The notes: generated by a model from the sequence alone, not told the origin. DNA of 64,000 bases from UBA5078 sp051252515 (GCA_051252515.1 JBPOFS010000005.1:124001-188000), one strand, 5' to 3'. Shown: positions 45,925 to 53,999, counted from the first letter of the stretch. Translations and numbers: made by a program.

Positions 45925-46359
45925 ATGAAGAACCTTACCGTTGCCGCCCTTTTTGTAGTTGCAGGCATCATCGTCGCCACCATCAGTACTTCTAGCTTAG
46001 AGATCCAAGGTCAACCAAGTAAGAATCAATGCGTCGGCCAGTGCTACACAGACTATCTCGCCGCAAACGGCAATATTGTTGAGCAAGAAAAAGCTCGCGC
46101 TGAAGCTGCTGCGTCTATGAGCCCCGCTGAATTAGGCAAAACGGCCTACGTTCCTTGCCAAGCATGCCATGGCGCTGCTGGCGAAGGCGGTATTGGTCCT
46201 CAACTAAGTGGTCGTGACGCGGCATTTGTCACTGATGCACTAGGCACTTATAAGGCGAGTGGCACACGCGGTGCGCAAAGCGCTTTGATGTGGGGTGTTG
46301 CTGGCCCACTTAGCGATACTGATATCGAGCAACTTGCGGCATTCATCAATACGCTGTAA
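45925..46359 (+). CDS. Exported class I cytochrome c
   Basis: Protein of 144 residues. A signal sequence or anchor (NLTVAALFVVAGIIVATIS) is followed by a linker and one heme-binding domain: CQACH at 78-82, with Met122 (ALMWG) as likely sixth ligand. The layout resembles the c4/c5-type electron carriers. Two extra cysteines, Cys36 and Cys40 (CVGQC), sit before the domain without a heme His. The gene ends in a clear terminator and stands alone. Its redox partners are not evident from context. Confidence 0.9.
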   Translation: MKNLTVAALFVVAGIIVATISTSSLEIQGQPSKNQCVGQCYTDYLAANGNIVEQEKARAEAAASMSPAELGKTAYVPCQACHGAAGEGGIGPQLSGRDAAFVTDALGTYKASGTRGAQSALMWGVAGPLSDTDIEQLAAFINTL

Positions 46360-46371
46360 TTTTTGCTGCAT

Positions 46372-46413
46372 AAAAAAAGGCCTCCCTAACAACGCGTTAG
46401 TGAGGCCTTTTTT
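46372..46413. terminator. Bidirectional terminator between cytochrome c and esterase genes
   Basis: Stem AAAGGCCTC/GAGGCCTTT with further pairing of CTAAC and GTTAG inside, flanked by A-runs on the left and T-runs on the right. It can serve both convergent genes. Confidence 0.9.
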
Positions 46414-46430
46414 ATTGCCTAGAATAACGA

Positions 46431-47336
46431 CTAATCTGCGCTACTAGACTCTATGGCACTGATTTTCTGTCTTGCGAGCAACCACTCCACGACTTCGGCG
46501 CTAAAGGTGTCGCTAATCGCAGGAATATGAGAGCCTTCCGCAATTGTCCACAACTCCGCCGAGCCGCCCACCATGCAGTTATCACTGAAACGGCTTCTGG
46601 TCGTTTCTAAGCCTTCTAACTTCGCTTCCAAATCCAAAGTACCCACAACCTTAGCCGTACCCGTACAGCCGTTGTAGCCCGCCCAACGCTCTACTGTCTC
46701 TACAGCGCTCGGGTAGATATTGCCGCGAATCTCACTGCCCGAATAGGCAATCGTGCCATCGGCTGTGCCGTGGATTTGTAATACATGCACAGGATTGGCT
46801 GGAGCAGGCATGGCATCAGTTGCCTCTGAACCGGCAAGGCTCGCAATCCCCGCAATGACATCGGAATGCTCATAAGCGGTGCGATAGGACATAAACCCGC
46901 CGTTGGAGTGCCCAATGAGATAGATTCGGCGCGCGTCTACATTATAGTGTGCACGTACCGTGTTGATGATGCTCATCACATAGCTCGAATCGTCTTGTTC
47001 GCTTTCGAAGAAATTACAGCAGGCTTTAGAGGCATTCCAGAAGCGATTATTGTCACCGCCGGCCTCCTGCGTGCCATCAGGAGTCGCCAACAAATAGCCG
47101 TAGCGATCGGCTAGCTCACTGAATTTCATATACCCGTCTTGACCAGCGCCGCTAGACCCATACCCGTGTAGCAGCACGATTAACGGCGTGTCTTTTTCAC
47201 TGTCGTAACTTGCCGGCACGATCAATGGCACGTCACCACGTCCCGCATCTATTTGAACTCGATTTTCAGCATGAACCAAAACACTGAACAGTGCACAAGC
47301 CCAGACTAATAAGGAAAGCTTTTTCTTATGTCGCAT
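46431..47336 (-). CDS. Secreted alpha/beta-hydrolase, PHB depolymerase/feruloyl esterase-like
   Basis: Protein of 301 residues with a signal peptide (SLLVWACALFSVLVHA, about 8-23). The oxyanion segment VLLHGYGSSG, the nucleophile elbow GHSNGGF (Ser near 145), and the conserved WNASKACCNFF and IHGTADGTI match the LpqC/PHB-depolymerase-like esterases. It probably hydrolyses esters in the periplasm or outside; the substrate is not set by the sequence. Divergent from the TonB receptor, so the two may be functionally linked. GGGGTGAT lies close before the ATG. Confidence 0.88.
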   Translation of the reverse strand: MRHKKKLSLLVWACALFSVLVHAENRVQIDAGRGDVPLIVPASYDSEKDTPLIVLLHGYGSSGAGQDGYMKFSELADRYGYLLATPDGTQEAGGDNNRFWNASKACCNFFESEQDDSSYVMSIINTVRAHYNVDARRIYLIGHSNGGFMSYRTAYEHSDVIAGIASLAGSEATDAMPAPANPVHVLQIHGTADGTIAYSGSEIRGNIYPSAVETVERWAGYNGCTGTAKVVGTLDLEAKLEGLETTRSRFSDNCMVGGSAELWTIAEGSHIPAISDTFSAEVVEWLLARQKISAIESSSAD

Positions 47337-47371
47337 ATATCACCCCTTTTCTATTGATCACTATTGTTCTT

Positions 47372-47401
47372 TCTATAGAGCAAGCGCTCTTGTTACCACA
47401 A
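47372..47401 (-). promoter_or_regulatory. Sigma-70 promoter of the esterase gene
   Basis: On the minus strand: TTGTGG, 18 nt, TATAGA, with the -10 36 nt before the start codon. Spacing is one longer than ideal. Confidence 0.5.
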
Positions 47402-47439
47402 CGCACTACTAGCAACAAGATCAATACGCTAAAGCTGCA

Positions 47440-47472
47440 CTGTTACAAGCCCGTCATATTACGTAATATAGG
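47440..47472 (+). promoter_or_regulatory. Pho-box-like promoter of the TonB receptor gene
   Basis: CTGTTAC-AAGC-CCGTCAT: 5 of 7 and 6 of 7 matches to the two CTGTCAT half-sites, 11 nt apart. Nine bases later TATAGG can serve as -10, which is the usual Pho-box-to--10 distance. The start of the receptor is 50 nt further on. Reasonable evidence for PhoB control, not proof. Confidence 0.5.
47456..47469. promoter_or_regulatory. Perfect 14-nt palindrome ATATTACGTAATAT
   Basis: A perfect 14-nt palindrome between the Pho-like half-site and the -10 of the receptor gene, overlapping both ends slightly. Its position is ideal for a repressor. The core TTACGTAA is shared with the site at 45849. Confidence 0.55.
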
Positions 47473-47522
47473 CGTTTACACGCCCTACATAATAATAACT
47501 ACACTGTTCGGGAGATTGACCG

Positions 47523-50021
47523 TTGCCTCGCAAAATTACCCCCTTATTCATCGTCACGAGTCTCGCCCTTGCCATCCAACAGCATTCATTTGCTCAAAAT
47601 GCCGAGACGCTTGAGGAAGTATTGGTGATTGGCATCACTCCCGATGGTAATGCTCAACAGAGTTTGAGCCATGTGCCGTTTGCCGTGCACAGCGCCACCT
47701 ATGCAACCCTTGAGGCATCCCAAGCACTCGACCTTAGTGAATATATGAATGCGCAAATGGGAAGCGTCAATATCAACTCGGCCCAGAACAATCCGCTCCA
47801 GGCTGATTTGCAATACCGAGGCTTTACCGCCTCTCCCCTCCTTGGCTTGCCGCAGGGTTTATCCGTCTATCAAAACGGTGTGCGTATCAATGAGCCACTA
47901 GGCGATGCCGTAAACTGGGATTTACTCCCAGAGTCCGCCATCTACCGAGTCGATCTCATGAGTGGTGCGAATCCGGTGTTTGGTTTGAACACCCTAGGAG
48001 GCGCGCTCGCCCTAGAGATGAAAGACGGTTTCAATTTTGCCCAACATAGCATCACCGCTAGCACTGGCTCTTGGGGACGTAACACCACCACCCTCGAAAG
48101 TGGTGCCGATAACGGTGAATGGGGCTATTACGCTAATCTCAGTGTTTTTGATGAAGACGGCTGGCGGGATCAATCCAATTCAGAAGCCGTAAATTTCTAT
48201 GGCACTGTGAATTGGCGCCCCGATGAAGACACTTCCTATGATGCAGTTTATCAACAGGGGCAAAGCGATCTAATAGGCAACGGCGCCCTTCCAGTGGGTC
48301 TCGTACAGTTGCAGCGCGACGCCGTGTTTACAGCGCCCGACGTTACCGAAAACGACATGTCCATGGTAGCTTTGAGCGCGAACTATGTTCTTAGTCCGCA
48401 GCTAACTATCAGCTTCAATGCCTATCAAAGAAAAAATACCACTGACTCCTTCAATGGCGATAGTTCCGAGTTCGAGCAATGCGAATTCTTTGGAGGACAA
48501 TTGGCATTGTTTGAAGAAAGCGATGACGTTGAAGACGCGCTTGAAGACGAGCTCGACATCGAACTCGAAGCGATTTGCGCTGGACAAAATTCAGAGATTA
48601 CGAATTTTGACGCATTAGAGAATCTGATTGCCCAGCGCTCCAATGCCGTCGGTACAGACCCTAGCGACTATGACATCGAAAACATATTTGATGACCTCAG
48701 TGGTAGTGGCATCATCGCCGATGAAGCAATCAATAATATCAGCCAGCGCCAACAACGTACGCGAGGGCTTTCCGCACAAATGCATTATGAGAATCCCTTA
48801 TTCGGATTCGACAATCAACTTAGTACAGGGCTTGCCATCCAACTTGGGGATTCACACTTTGACTCAGTGCTGGAATTGTCCGGCCTTGACCCAATTACCC
48901 GCAGCACCAAGGGCCTAGGCACTGGCACCTACTTTGATGATGCCGCCACCGACATCAACACGAACACTGATACCTACAGTCTTTATTTTACAAATACCAC
49001 AGAGATTTCGACGGCCTTAGCGCTCACAATTTCTGCACGCTATAATCTTAGCGACACTACTCTGCGCGACCAATCTGGCGTGCGCCCCGAACTCAATGGT
49101 GATCACCGTTTCACACGCCTCAATCCGGCCATTGGTTTGACTTGGAACCCAACGCAAACCCTCACAGTTTATGGCTCGTACAGTGAAGCCAATCGAATTC
49201 CAACCCCCATAGAACTTGCCTGTAACGAAGGCGTATTTGAACTGGCACAATCTTTTGCCGTAGCAAGAGGAGACGACCCAGAAGACGTAGAGTTTGAATG
49301 CCGCCTTCCCAATGCCTTCTTAGCCGACCCACCCTTGAACGACGTCGTCACCAAAAGTATTGAACTGGGCTTACGCGGAACAATCGCACAAAGCCAATAT
49401 CAGCTCAGCGTGTTTCGTGCACGCAACCACGACGATATCTTGTTCCAAACAACTGGTCGCTCAACGGGGTTATTTGCCAACGTCGACGAAACTCGGCGAC
49501 AAGGAATAGAGTTATCGGTTGATAAGCGAATCGGTAAGCTAAGCACCTATGCCTCAGTGTCATTATTAGAGGCGACGTTCCAAGATCACTTCTTTGCTCT
49601 TAGCCCTAATCATCCTTCAGCCAATAGTGACGGTGAGATAGAGATATCACCAGGGGATCGCTTACCCGGTCTCCCCGAAAAAATTGCCAAAATTGGCGGT
49701 GACTACCTAGTCAATGAAAATTTGAGCCTTGGTATTGAGTTCATTTACAACGGCTCACAATATTTGCGTGGAGATGAAAACAACCAGCTGTCACAGATCG
49801 ATGGTGCAAGCTTGGTAAATTTACGAGCCCAATATACTTTGAATTCGCAACTCTCCGTCTTTGCACGAGTCTCTAATGCTTTCGACAAAGAGTATGAAAA
49901 CTTCGGACTGATTGGCGAGGACCCCAGCGAGGTCATCCCCACACTCACAAATACCAAACCCGTGTTTCTCGGCGTTGGCTCCCCAAGAGCCGCTTGGATA
50001 GGCGTTAAATTTCAGCTATAA
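47523..50021 (+). CDS. TonB-dependent outer membrane receptor
   Basis: Protein of 832 residues: a signal peptide to about 24 (SFA-QN), a plug domain with QNGVRINEPLGDAVNWD and NTLGGALALEMK (about 118-167), and a 22-strand barrel ending in a Phe/Leu-rich strand (AAWIGVKFQL). A likely TonB box is EEVLVIG (31-37). Around 320-400 an unusual loop has Cys320 and Cys352 around a run in which 12 of 20 residues are acidic; a second Cys pair lies near 566 and 589. The start is TTG with GGGAG 8 nt upstream. The substrate is unknown; the location beside an esterase and Pho-like site suggests an organic nutrient. Confidence 0.92.
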   Translation: MPRKITPLFIVTSLALAIQQHSFAQNAETLEEVLVIGITPDGNAQQSLSHVPFAVHSATYATLEASQALDLSEYMNAQMGSVNINSAQNNPLQADLQYRGFTASPLLGLPQGLSVYQNGVRINEPLGDAVNWDLLPESAIYRVDLMSGANPVFGLNTLGGALALEMKDGFNFAQHSITASTGSWGRNTTTLESGADNGEWGYYANLSVFDEDGWRDQSNSEAVNFYGTVNWRPDEDTSYDAVYQQGQSDLIGNGALPVGLVQLQRDAVFTAPDVTENDMSMVALSANYVLSPQLTISFNAYQRKNTTDSFNGDSSEFEQCEFFGGQLALFEESDDVEDALEDELDIELEAICAGQNSEITNFDALENLIAQRSNAVGTDPSDYDIENIFDDLSGSGIIADEAINNISQRQQRTRGLSAQMHYENPLFGFDNQLSTGLAIQLGDSHFDSVLELSGLDPITRSTKGLGTGTYFDDAATDINTNTDTYSLYFTNTTEISTALALTISARYNLSDTTLRDQSGVRPELNGDHRFTRLNPAIGLTWNPTQTLTVYGSYSEANRIPTPIELACNEGVFELAQSFAVARGDDPEDVEFECRLPNAFLADPPLNDVVTKSIELGLRGTIAQSQYQLSVFRARNHDDILFQTTGRSTGLFANVDETRRQGIELSVDKRIGKLSTYASVSLLEATFQDHFFALSPNHPSANSDGEIEISPGDRLPGLPEKIAKIGGDYLVNENLSLGIEFIYNGSQYLRGDENNQLSQIDGASLVNLRAQYTLNSQLSVFARVSNAFDKEYENFGLIGEDPSEVIPTLTNTKPVFLGVGSPRAAWIGVKFQL

Positions 50022-50023
50022 AA

Positions 50024-50059
50024 AAACCCCACTGCCCTTTCTCTAAGGCAGTGGGGTTT
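50024..50059. terminator. Bidirectional terminator after the TonB receptor
   Basis: A 13-bp perfect stem, AAACCCCACTGCC/GGCAGTGGGGTTT, with A-rich and T-containing flanks, between convergent genes. Confidence 0.9.
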
Positions 50060-50076
50060 AGCACATCCTTATGCGT

Positions 50077-50604
50077 TTAGAAATTAGCACGTATTGACGA
50101 TATGACTTCTCGTGCTTCATAAATATCCGCTGACCTTTCATGCTCACCATTACCCATCAAGACTTCAATGCTGGCGACAAAATGTTCTCGATGCGAAGGG
50201 AAATCCATGGAGGTTCGAGGAAAGTTAGGAGACGATTGTGTTGTCGTACACCCAATCAAACCACAGCGTGTTTGCGCCGGGGTCCCTGCACTTAACTCAA
50301 CGGCCGCTCGAGCAGAGTTCTCTTCCTCAAGTCGCGGTATTGCTGTGCGATCTACCACTTCAAACCAATCATAGTTTTGCGCCACTGTCAGCTCGGCTGC
50401 TCGTAGTAAAGCGTAATCTTGAACGAGCTCTAAGGAAGTATTGGCTTTACCGGTATAACTGACCCGATAGCGATCGGCACTCAACTGGCTTTCCGAGTAC
50501 CCCACATCCCCAACGTCAGTGGCTGGAGCATAAGGCGTTTGACTGCTAGCGCACCCGACAAGCAATGCGCTGAACATTACAAGACTAGCTATATGATTTC
50601 CCAT
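50077..50604 (-). CDS. Lipoprotein, CC0125/CC1285-like
   Basis: Protein of 175 residues with a lipobox (ALLVGC, Cys at about 18). The body carries YSESQLSADRYRVSYTGKAN and LRAAELTVAQNYDWFEVVD, which are typical of the CC0125/CC1285 lipoprotein family of unknown function. A Cys pair CGLIGC lies near 113. AAGGAG is 8 nt before the ATG. It follows the helical protein gene by 14 nt, so both should be driven by the sigma-54-like promoter at 51142. Confidence 0.75.
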   Translation of the reverse strand: MGNHIASLVMFSALLVGCASSQTPYAPATDVGDVGYSESQLSADRYRVSYTGKANTSLELVQDYALLRAAELTVAQNYDWFEVVDRTAIPRLEEENSARAAVELSAGTPAQTRCGLIGCTTTQSSPNFPRTSMDFPSHREHFVASIEVLMGNGEHERSADIYEAREVISSIRANF

Positions 50605-50618
50605 TTTCCTAACTCCTT

Positions 50619-51065
50619 TTATTGGTGATGACGGTTTCGTGACAACATCTGCAGCTGATCGAAATCCACTTGCAATACAGCCACAAATGAAGACAAGCGT
50701 CTGCGTAACGCATAGTTATTGATATTGCGCACCTCCTGACGAAGAAAGCTCACTTCCTGTTTCCCCCCCTCTACAAGAACGGAGATAGCCTCGTCGGCCT
50801 CTGAGTCTCGCATACGCATTTTTGCCACCTCATTCGCCTGCAATATTGCTTCAGGGACCTCTGTGCTTCCATGCTCGAGCGAAAGATCCGGTGCTGCATC
50901 ATTGGAGATAGCGCGCAATGTTTCGATGCGATGACGTGCCAGTTTTCTTAGTACATTTTTAGATTGCTGGTCTGATAACGTTTGCGCGAGCTCTTCATAT
51001 AAAAGTTGAGCTTGTTTACAGAGCAACCGCACAATACTTATCAGCCTAAGGTCTGAATTACTCAT
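50619..51065 (-). CDS. Helical protein, possible ferritin-like four-helix bundle (DUF2383-like)
   Basis: Protein of 148 residues, almost wholly helical, with four predicted amphipathic helices (for example RLLCKQAQLLYEELAQTL and RIETLRAISN). The layout resembles DUF2383 or PA2169-type four-helix proteins, some of which are ferritin-like; I cannot see a clear metal-binding ExxH set. No signal peptide. It is the first gene of a two-gene unit behind a sigma-54-like promoter and divergent from the activator gene. Confidence 0.55.
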   Translation of the reverse strand: MSNSDLRLISIVRLLCKQAQLLYEELAQTLSDQQSKNVLRKLARHRIETLRAISNDAAPDLSLEHGSTEVPEAILQANEVAKMRMRDSEADEAISVLVEGGKQEVSFLRQEVRNINNYALRRRLSSFVAVLQVDFDQLQMLSRNRHHQ

Positions 51066-51141
51066 ATTGATTTACTCTCATCTAAACCCCAGTTTGGATC
51101 GTATACAGAAGTTCATTAACGATCCCCCTTAGCAAGATAGT

Positions 51142-51158
51142 TACAAGAACTGTGCCAA
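51142..51158 (-). promoter_or_regulatory. Sigma-54-like promoter facing the two-gene lipoprotein operon
   Basis: On the minus strand: TTGGCAC, five bases, TTGTA. The -24 element matches the consensus exactly; the -12 element is GT in place of GC. The -24 and -12 spacing is correct. The transcript would start near 51131, about 65 nt before the helical protein gene. It faces away from the sigma-54 activator gene next door, the usual arrangement for such pairs. Confidence 0.5.
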
Positions 51159-51196
51159 TGCTTAAAAACCATAAATAAAGGGCTGTAGGGATATTT

Positions 51197-51207
51197 ATTA
51201 CAGTAAT
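51197..51207. promoter_or_regulatory. Palindrome ATTAC-A-GTAAT, possible activator site
   Basis: An 11-nt inverted repeat about 40-50 nt upstream of the -24 element at 51152. It could be an enhancer site for the adjacent activator, though it is somewhat close to the promoter. Confidence 0.3.
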
Positions 51208-51299
51208 GTGATCTGACTGGGGAACTCTTACAGAAAGGCTTGTCAGATTTACAATATTCCACTACATTTTGCATCCAGAGCCTAGAACAGGAGCTTCAA

Positions 51300-52637
51300 A
51301 TGGCTCAAGCCAAGTTATTAACTTCAATACTGAGTAAAGAGTTGCAAGCTGCAATTGGCGATTTATCGTCTATTGATTTGTATGATCATTTAAAACCAGA
51401 AGACGGTGAACATTGGATGAGCCTTCTTCAATCACACGCTGTCGATGTCGCTGTCATCGAAACCACTAGCTTTGATGAGAATGAATTAGATGCTTTATTA
51501 GCCTCTGATCTGACTTCGCGCCATGAGATTATTTTGATCAGTGACGGCGAACCTAATCCCAACATCGATCTCGCAATGCAAAACGGCGTGTCTTACCACA
51601 TGCGCACCCCATTGGACGACGATATTCTAGACGAGCTCTTAGAAGACCTGCATTCAGAGATCGACGAGCGCAACACCCCTACCCAAGAGACTGTCAGTAG
51701 CGAACTTAACCAATACGGATTACTCATAGGCTCATCTAAGCCGATGCGCCAGCTGTACCGTGTGGTGCGCAAATCGGCCCGCACTGATGCTAGTATTCTT
51801 ATCATTGGTGAGAGTGGCACGGGGAAAGAGTTGGTCGCTAATACGCTGCACCTAATGAGTTCTCGCGCAGAAAAACCATTCATTTCGCTCAATTGCGGAG
51901 CCATTAGCATGGAACTGGTTGAAAGCGAACTGTTTGGGCATATCAAAGGCGCGTTTACAGGCGCCAATTCAAATCGAGCAGGCGTTTTCGAACAAGCCGA
52001 AGGCGGCACCCTCTTCCTCGACGAACTCACCGAGATGCCTATGGAGCATCAAGTGAAACTACTTCGCGTATTGGAGACTGGCGAGTACAAGCCTGTAGGA
52101 AGCGAAGATAGTCGGATCGCTGACGTTCGCATTGTCGCGGCGACTAACCGAGATCCACTGCAGGCAATCGAAGAGGGGATTTTCCGTGAAGATCTTTACT
52201 TTCGTGTGGCCCACTTTCCGATAACAGTTCCGCCTCTGCGTGATCGCAACGACGACATCGACGGCTTGGCTATTCATTTCTTGGCTCACCGCAACGCTGA
52301 AGAAAGCAGCGCAAAGGAGATTACCAAAGAAGCCTTAGAGCGCATTAAAGAATACCACTGGCCAGGCAATGTGCGCGAGTTACTGCATACGATCGAACGA
52401 GCCTATATTTTGGCGGATGATGTTGTAGGAATAGAACACCTAATTTTGGAGGGAAGCCCTGCAGGACTCGAGACAGATATCGGCAATGATTCTCTGGAAG
52501 ATATCGAGAAAAAAGTCATTCTTCAGACCCTAAGCGAACTCGATGGCAATAAGTCCGAAACTGCTGAAAAACTGGGGATTAGTGTTAAGACTCTCTATAA
52601 TAAACTTAAAAAATATGACGATATTGATGAGACATAA
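51300..52637 (+). CDS. Sigma-54-dependent transcriptional activator with degenerate receiver domain
   Basis: Activator of 445 residues. The N-terminal ~125 residues align in pattern with a response-regulator receiver, but the phosphoacceptor Asp is replaced by Glu (VDVAVIETTSF, Glu54), the acidic pair of strand 1 is missing, and the conserved Lys is Thr (HMRTPLD). The central AAA+ domain has Walker A GESGTGKE (170-177), the sigma-54 contact loop GAFTGA (217-222) and Walker B LFLDEL (238-243). The Fis-type HTH ends it (ETAEKLGISVKTLYNKLKK). I chose the ATG at 51300 because AGGAG is 6 nt upstream. No sensor kinase lies nearby. Confidence 0.93.
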   Translation: MAQAKLLTSILSKELQAAIGDLSSIDLYDHLKPEDGEHWMSLLQSHAVDVAVIETTSFDENELDALLASDLTSRHEIILISDGEPNPNIDLAMQNGVSYHMRTPLDDDILDELLEDLHSEIDERNTPTQETVSSELNQYGLLIGSSKPMRQLYRVVRKSARTDASILIIGESGTGKELVANTLHLMSSRAEKPFISLNCGAISMELVESELFGHIKGAFTGANSNRAGVFEQAEGGTLFLDELTEMPMEHQVKLLRVLETGEYKPVGSEDSRIADVRIVAATNRDPLQAIEEGIFREDLYFRVAHFPITVPPLRDRNDDIDGLAIHFLAHRNAEESSAKEITKEALERIKEYHWPGNVRELLHTIERAYILADDVVGIEHLILEGSPAGLETDIGNDSLEDIEKKVILQTLSELDGNKSETAEKLGISVKTLYNKLKKYDDIDET

Positions 52638-52665
52638 AAAAAGGGCATCTTTCGATGCCCTTTTA
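52638..52665. terminator. Bidirectional terminator after the sigma-54 activator gene
   Basis: Stem AAAGGGCATC/GATGCCCTTT with the loop TTTC and flanking A and T runs, between convergent genes. Confidence 0.9.
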
Positions 52666-52682
52666 ACGTTAGGGGAATTGAC

Positions 52683-52865
52683 CTAACAGTCTCTATCTGC
52701 TGCATTTGCTGCATCGAGCACATCTTCACATGCGTCTTCCACTGCATTGCCTGCGTCGTTCACTGCATCGTCAATGCTTTCACCCATGCGCTCAGCTGGA
52801 CCATCACTACACGCTGCAAGCATAAATGTTGAAAATAATAGTACTGCTATAGACTGTAACTTCAT
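52683..52865 (-). CDS. Small acidic lipoprotein
   Basis: Protein of 60 residues with a lipobox LAAC (Cys19), then a short acidic, Ala/Asp-rich helix with ACEDVLDAA and a terminal Cys. Resembles small entericidin-like or hypothetical lipoproteins, but I cannot assign a family. The ATG at 52865 has GGAG 7 nt upstream. Function unknown; next to a DUF1328 gene on the same strand. Confidence 0.7.
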   Translation of the reverse strand: MKLQSIAVLLFSTFMLAACSDGPAERMGESIDDAVNDAGNAVEDACEDVLDAANAADRDC

Positions 52866-52922
52866 GTCATTTCTCCTTAATTGACCCATCGGGTAAAACG
52901 TAATTATTCAATTGATTCGACA

Positions 52923-53099
52923 CTATAGTGGCGGAGTTTTTCCTCGTATTGCTCCAGCAATAAGCGAGATAACAAAGAGCACTATGAATACGAAAAAGAG
53001 TATCTGTGCGATGCCTGATGCGGCACCCGCAATGCCCCCAAAACCGAATAACGCTGCGATAATTGCAATCACAAAAAAAGTAAGCGCCCAACTCAACAT
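52923..53099 (-). CDS. DUF1328 small membrane protein (YtjA-like)
   Basis: Protein of 58 residues read on the minus strand. It begins MLSWALTFFVIAIIAALFGF, continues GGIAGAASGIAQILFFV and ends AIRGKTPPL. Two membrane helices joined by a short Gly/Ala stretch are characteristic of DUF1328. GGAGG lies 8 nt before the ATG. These proteins are common in stress-related gene neighbourhoods; function unknown. Confidence 0.85.
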   Translation of the reverse strand: MLSWALTFFVIAIIAALFGFGGIAGAASGIAQILFFVFIVLFVISLIAGAIRGKTPPL

Positions 53100-53405
53100 A
53101 GCTCTATCCTCCGTAAAAAAATTCCTTTAGGTGTTCAGTGCAAGTTCCTCTGACACTGCGTTGAGGACACATTTCCCGAACTCTCACTGTATGAGTAGCG
53201 ATTATCGTGCCAATTTCTACAACAATCGTTACAGGCCTTATTTCCATTGGCCTTGAGAGTAATTCTATGCCTTTGTACCAAGACGAACCGTGCTTGTATC
53301 ACAAAGTCATATTGAAATTTTTGCGCACGATTCAGTATTTTTTTCCGGTACTATTAAACTATGGCCTCCATTACACTGAACCTGTTTCTTAAATAGGGAT
53401 TACCC
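53100..53405. other. Intergenic region between DUF1328 and DUF502 genes
   Basis: About 306 nt between divergent genes. I see no additional gene, terminator or clear promoter: only A/T-rich stretches near 53335-53365 that could hold the DUF502 promoter. Confidence 0.5.
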
Positions 53406-53999
53406 ATGAATAGTCTTACCCGTAGCTTTCTCCTCGGCCTCTCAATACTGTTGCCTGTAGTGCTTTCTATACAGTTGATTATTTGGCTAGTCAGCACGAT
53501 GGAGTCTTGGCTGAAATCGCTATGGTTACTCCTACTTTCGGAATCACTGTACTTTCCAGGGCTAGCTCTATTGAGCTTTCTGGCCATCACGACAGCCATC
53601 GGCATTCTTTCTCGGCAAAGCGCCCTGCGAAGCATCTTGAAGCTCCCTGGGCTCACCCTAGAGCGCATTCCCGTAGTGAAGTATGTCTATAGCACCATTA
53701 AAGACTTTCTCGATCTCATGGGCGGGAAAACGTTTTCAGATCAATCTGTCGTTTGGGTCAAACTCCCCCAGGTCGAAGGCAAGTTACTTGGCATCGTCAC
53801 CAAACAGGGCTCAGACAAAGGTTCGCGTTTATCCGACATTATCGATGACGAAGAAGTGGCAGTGTATTTGCCGATGAGCTATCAAGCCGGTGGCTATATG
53901 TTGGTAGTGTCAAAAAGCCAAGTGGAAAAAACAGACCTCACCCCAGGGGAAGCCTTGCACCTTATTATGAGTGCTGGCTTAGGACAGAAAACGTTGTGA
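53406..53999 (+). CDS. DUF502 family membrane protein
   Basis: Protein of 197 residues. Two hydrophobic helices lie in the first ~75 residues (FLLGLSILLPVVLSIQLIIW and FPGLALLSFLAITTAIGIL), followed by the DUF502 soluble part with RIPVVKYVYSTIKDFLDLM and VYLPMSYQAGGYMLVV. Function unknown. AGGG lies 8 nt before the ATG. It precedes the serine hydrolase by 32 nt. Confidence 0.9.
   Translation: MNSLTRSFLLGLSILLPVVLSIQLIIWLVSTMESWLKSLWLLLLSESLYFPGLALLSFLAITTAIGILSRQSALRSILKLPGLTLERIPVVKYVYSTIKDFLDLMGGKTFSDQSVVWVKLPQVEGKLLGIVTKQGSDKGSRLSDIIDDEEVAVYLPMSYQAGGYMLVVSKSQVEKTDLTPGEALHLIMSAGLGQKTL

Noticed and set aside
53130..53160. A possible sigma-54 site before the DUF1328 gene
   Set aside because: The -24 GG is missing at the correct distance from the TTGCA string.
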